Source of the DNA: Desertibacillus haloalkaliphilus
GTDB taxonomy: Bacteria > Bacillota > Bacilli > Bacillales > KJ1-10-99
DNA: 64,000 bases
Assembly (NCBI RefSeq): GCF_019039105.1
Contig: NZ_JAHPIV010000003.1
Span: forward strand, 1 to 64,000
Direction of reading: 5' to 3'
The translations under genes were made by a program, and so were the position numbers. Numbering within the stretch: the first letter of the stretch is position 1; every line of letters begins with the position of its first letter. Below the pieces are notes generated by a model that saw nothing but the letters and a program-made list of their open reading frames with translations, was not told the DNA's origin and searched no databases. This document shows positions 61,573-64,000 of the stretch, piece after piece.

Positions 61573-61732
61573 ATGTATACATTAATGTAAACATGTATAC
61601 ATTTTGAAAACATAGTGTGTACAATAATGTATACATGTACACGAAGTTGTATACATAGCTTTATATCAGTATGTGTGCATAAATGTATACATGTATTCAA
61701 TTATGTTTACTTGTGTACACATATGTATGCAA
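61573..61732. other. parC-like iteron array (centromere of ParMR)
   Basis: About 13 palindromic 10-mers related to ATGTATACAT. Five are exact or near exact (61573, 61593, 61627, 61647, 61683) and the rest have one to three changes. Centre-to-centre spacings are mostly 8, 9, 11 or 12, with two gaps of 23-24 (two turns). The array stands 100 bp before parM. This is what a ParR-bound centromere and autoregulatory site looks like. Binding is inferred. The flanking 61403-61572 holds no gene. Confidence 0.8.
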
Positions 61733-61833
61733 CTTATGGGTGATTGACGGATGAAGCAAGGTGCTATATTGTTTATTAGCAGGAAAAATTAATAGTAAGA
61801 ACGAATTAAAGGTAGTAAGAAAGGAATGATGGT

Positions 61834-63021
61834 ATGAATAATACTAGAACTGCTGCAATCGACGTTGGGAATGATTCAGTTAAGGCGATTTTTGGAAAGA
61901 TGGATCATGAACTATACATACCAAATGTAATCGCACTTGATACTGAGGATCGCCCGATTATTGGTATTGAAGATTTAAATGATAAAGACCCGCTAGAGGG
62001 AATTCACATCCGTGTACATTCACCTGCTTTAAAAGAGAACAATGCAATCTATCGTGTTGGAAATCTAGCAACGAAGAGCGACAATGCCACTGAAATAGAT
62101 TTTGGTAGTAGTAAGTCAGAAGAAGATCAAACATTAGTGATGTTGTTTGCATCATTGGCGCTCGATGCTGTTCGCGATGAGAATCAAGATCTATTCCGCC
62201 GTAACAATAATGTTGTTGATGCCAACTACACATTAGGGACGGGTTTGCCGCTTCGTGAAGTGAAAGAGGGCAAAGATGTCGGCTATCGCTCGCAACTGCT
62301 TAGTTCTGTTCACCAAGTAGAGTTTTTAGTAACACCTAAGTATCGTGGATTAAAGGTAAATCTAAGCTTCGATGAAATTAAAGTCTATCCTGAAGGCTTT
62401 GCTGCTTATATTAATCTAGTGATGGATAATAACTTAAACATTATTAATCGTGATTTAGTAGATAAGCGAATCTTAATTCAAGATATTGGTGGTCTATCTA
62501 CTGATATTGCGGTTATTAAAAACCGGAATGTCGATGATGATAAAGCGCAGGGGTATAACATTGGTGTTTCGGAATCATTGGAAGCGATTCGTGAGGAAAT
62601 TCGTAGCAAGCATGGGGTTGAACTAGACTCACGTCGCGATGTTGTTGAAATCATTACAAAGAAAAATGACCGAAATCATATTATGGTTAAAGGTAGCCGT
62701 ACAAGTGTCCATGATATTACTGATCGTATTTTACTAGAGTTAGCGAAAAAGCAATATCGTCACTTACGTAACACGTGGCAAAAGAATTCACAGACGGAAA
62801 TTTGCTATTTCGTCGGTGGTGGTTCAATGGTCTTAAAAGAATATTTGAAGACGTTAAATAATAGTTTGGATGGATATAATATTGCGTTCTTTGAAGATGA
62901 GAAAGAGAGTATTTGGATGATGGCAAATGCTTATTATAAGTTAGTTTCTGATTTTCAGAGGAAGAACGCGAAACAACAGCAGCCTGAAAAAGGACAGGAT
63001 AAAAAGAAGATAAAAAACTAA
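61834..63021 (+). CDS. parM: Actin-like segregation ATPase (ParM/Alp family)
   Basis: A 395-residue actin-fold protein. Phosphate-1 loop AAIDVGNDSVKAIFG (about 6-20), phosphate-2 loop QDIGGLSTDIAVI (about 213-225) and adenosine motif YFVGGGSMVLKEYL (about 326-340). ParM-type proteins polymerise and push DNA bound to ParR. The tail is Gln/Lys-rich. ATG with AAAGGA upstream. The next gene is a ribbon-helix-helix protein, and iterons lie upstream, the classic type II partition layout. Confidence 0.9.
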   Translation: MNNTRTAAIDVGNDSVKAIFGKMDHELYIPNVIALDTEDRPIIGIEDLNDKDPLEGIHIRVHSPALKENNAIYRVGNLATKSDNATEIDFGSSKSEEDQTLVMLFASLALDAVRDENQDLFRRNNNVVDANYTLGTGLPLREVKEGKDVGYRSQLLSSVHQVEFLVTPKYRGLKVNLSFDEIKVYPEGFAAYINLVMDNNLNIINRDLVDKRILIQDIGGLSTDIAVIKNRNVDDDKAQGYNIGVSESLEAIREEIRSKHGVELDSRRDVVEIITKKNDRNHIMVKGSRTSVHDITDRILLELAKKQYRHLRNTWQKNSQTEICYFVGGGSMVLKEYLKTLNNSLDGYNIAFFEDEKESIWMMANAYYKLVSDFQRKNAKQQQPEKGQDKKKIKN

Positions 63022-63035
63022 CAGGGTGATTTTGT

Positions 63036-63659
63036 ATGAAAAACGGGAAGACTGGGATTCAGCGGGGCCAGGCGATCACATTTCGGCTTCCGTCTGACAC
63101 ACCAGACCACATCATTAGGCAATTACAAACGTTGAAAGAAACTGAGCGTCGGAACTTTTCAAGCAAAATAGCTGAATTTGTGTTAGAAGGGGTTAATGAT
63201 TCGCTCGCAAAAGAGAGAGAAACGGTTACGATCCCGCTCCCGCAAAAATTAAATAAGGAGCAGCGTAATTGGCTTAGACATGCTCACTCTGAAGCCCTGT
63301 TAGGAAGCATTGTTTATCAATTATTAGCTGATCCTGTTCGCGCGACTTCTGTACTTGCCTCTTTAAATAGTAATGCGCTTGATATTGATGAGGCGTTGTA
63401 TTTACAGGAGTCAGAACGTACCATGTTTGATGACGACATTAGCCATGAAGAGGTAGATCTAGATCGTGAGAGATTAGCAGTAGATGAAAGTGCAGCTGCT
63501 GAAGATACAGCTGACTTTGAAGATGAGTTAGAGAATTTTGATCTCGATCAAGCGAAACAAGAACAAGGTACAGTGAATAATGATGAAGAAGAGGCTGAAG
63601 ATGAGGAAGAAGATGTCGATGATCTTCTTGGTGGTTTCCTCGCTGAAATGAATAAATAA
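63036..63659 (+). CDS. ParR-like ribbon-helix-helix adaptor
   Basis: A 207-residue protein. The first 55 residues have a ribbon-helix-helix pattern (QAITFRLPSDTPDHI, then RRNFSSKIAEFVLEGV). A middle helical domain and a very acidic region follow. The extreme C-terminus DVDDLLGGFLAEMNK is an amphipathic helix, in the position where ParR proteins bind ParM filaments. It starts 14 bases after parM. It would bind the upstream iterons and repress the operon. Confidence 0.82.
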   Translation: MKNGKTGIQRGQAITFRLPSDTPDHIIRQLQTLKETERRNFSSKIAEFVLEGVNDSLAKERETVTIPLPQKLNKEQRNWLRHAHSEALLGSIVYQLLADPVRATSVLASLNSNALDIDEALYLQESERTMFDDDISHEEVDLDRERLAVDESAAAEDTADFEDELENFDLDQAKQEQGTVNNDEEEAEDEEEDVDDLLGGFLAEMNK

Positions 63660-63675
63660 TCGTGATCGTTACTTA

Positions 63676-63708
63676 AATCAGGTGGCTTACTAGCTGCCTG
63701 ATTTTTTT
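63676..63708 (+). terminator. parMR terminator
   Basis: AATCAGGTGGCT (63676-63687) pairs with AGCTGCCTGATT (63692-63703) including two G-U pairs, followed by T residues. Confidence 0.85.
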
Positions 63709-63868
63709 ATTGGACATGGGGCCGCTTAATGCCCCAGTAAGGATGCTTCGCAGGTAGCTGGTTTCCTTGCTCTGCCCTTGGTTGGAGGTTATTTATTCGA
63801 TCATTTTGTAATTCACTGCGACAATCGCTACAATGAAGGTAATACATAGGAAAAGGCAGGCTTAAAAC

Positions 63869-64000
63869 ATGCGTAAAGAAATAGAGTTGATCGTGAAACC
63901 GAAATTTGTGAATAAATTTAAGGGTGGCTATCCGCTTATTTTCAAGGAGGCGATTTTTAACCTTAATGACCTAAAAGAGGAAGGGGCAATTGTCCGCCTT
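63869..64000 (+). CDS. RlmI-like SAM methyltransferase, 5' part only
   Basis: The first 44 codons of a gene that runs off the window. MRKEIELIVKPKFVNKFKGG and the following PLIFKEAI...EEGAIVRL resemble the N-terminal PUA domain of RlmI/YwbD class rRNA cytosine methyltransferases. The catalytic part is not visible. ATG 63869 has GGCAGG upstream. Confidence 0.5.
   Translation, partial: MRKEIELIVKPKFVNKFKGGYPLIFKEAIFNLNDLKEEGAIVRL

Noticed and set aside
61573-61732. Iteron array considered as a plasmid replication origin
   Set aside because: No replication initiator gene is adjacent, while parM and a ribbon-helix-helix gene are; a partition centromere fits better.

Overview
The window is the replication-origin region of a spore-forming, low-to-moderate-GC Bacillota chromosome, most likely an alkaliphilic or halotolerant Bacillaceae (Bacillus halodurans/Alkalihalobacillus type). 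The evidence is the classical Bacillus oriC gene order, sporulation-linked genes (spoIIIJ, jag, yyaC, soj/spo0J, remB), the wal operon, and Na+-linked membrane proteins (an NaChBac-like channel and an AGCS symporter).

Layout. From 1 to 10.8 kb, reading leftwards from the origin: dnaA, dnaN, yaaA, recF, remB, gyrB, gyrA and an HD-GYP protein. oriC is bipartite: DnaA boxes with Spo0A-like boxes at 10.98-11.25 kb, and an AT-rich unwinding region with a DnaA-trio between dnaA and dnaN. From 11.5 to 21.2 kb, reading rightwards: rpmH, rnpA, spoIIIJ, jag, mnmE, mnmG, rsmG, noc, soj, spo0J, with parS sites before noc and inside spo0J. From 21.4 to 35.2 kb: a cysteine-desulfurase-like enzyme, a DUF554 protein, yyaC, a YkvI-type membrane protein, yyzM, ychF, rpsF-ssb-rpsR, yybS-gdpP-rplI-dnaC, and PurR-box-controlled purA. 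From 35.3 to 36.4 kb is a tRNA operon (Lys, Glu, Asp, Phe, Thr) containing three copies of an unexplained 164-nt unit. From 36.7 to 46 kb: an M23 endopeptidase, the walRKHIJ-htrC cluster, yyzF and rlmH with a DnaA-box cluster. From 46 to 64 kb is a more accessory region: an adenine-deaminase-like enzyme, a voltage-gated Na+ channel, an SDR, AGCS, BCCT, YeeE/YedE and EamA transporters, a phoX-tatA-tatC operon with a PhoP box, a third parS, a TraB protein, a lipoprotein, and a complete actin-type partition module (parC iterons, parM, parR). The last bases begin an RlmI-like methyltransferase.

How the genes work together. Most of the window handles replication initiation, segregation, ribosome and tRNA maturation, and cell-wall homeostasis. 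Two partition machineries sit on one arm: the chromosomal ParA/ParB/parS system and a plasmid-type ParM/ParR/parC system about 50 kb from oriC. PhoX carries a twin-arginine signal and is encoded with its own Tat pair.

The two most unusual signals are the tRNA-associated 164-nt units (35424-35751 and 36025-36188), each starting with a copy of the 5' end of the tRNA gene that follows it, and the ParMRC module (61573-63659), which has no plasmid replication gene visible nearby. Calls rest on reading the sequence and on remembered family motifs; no database search was run.
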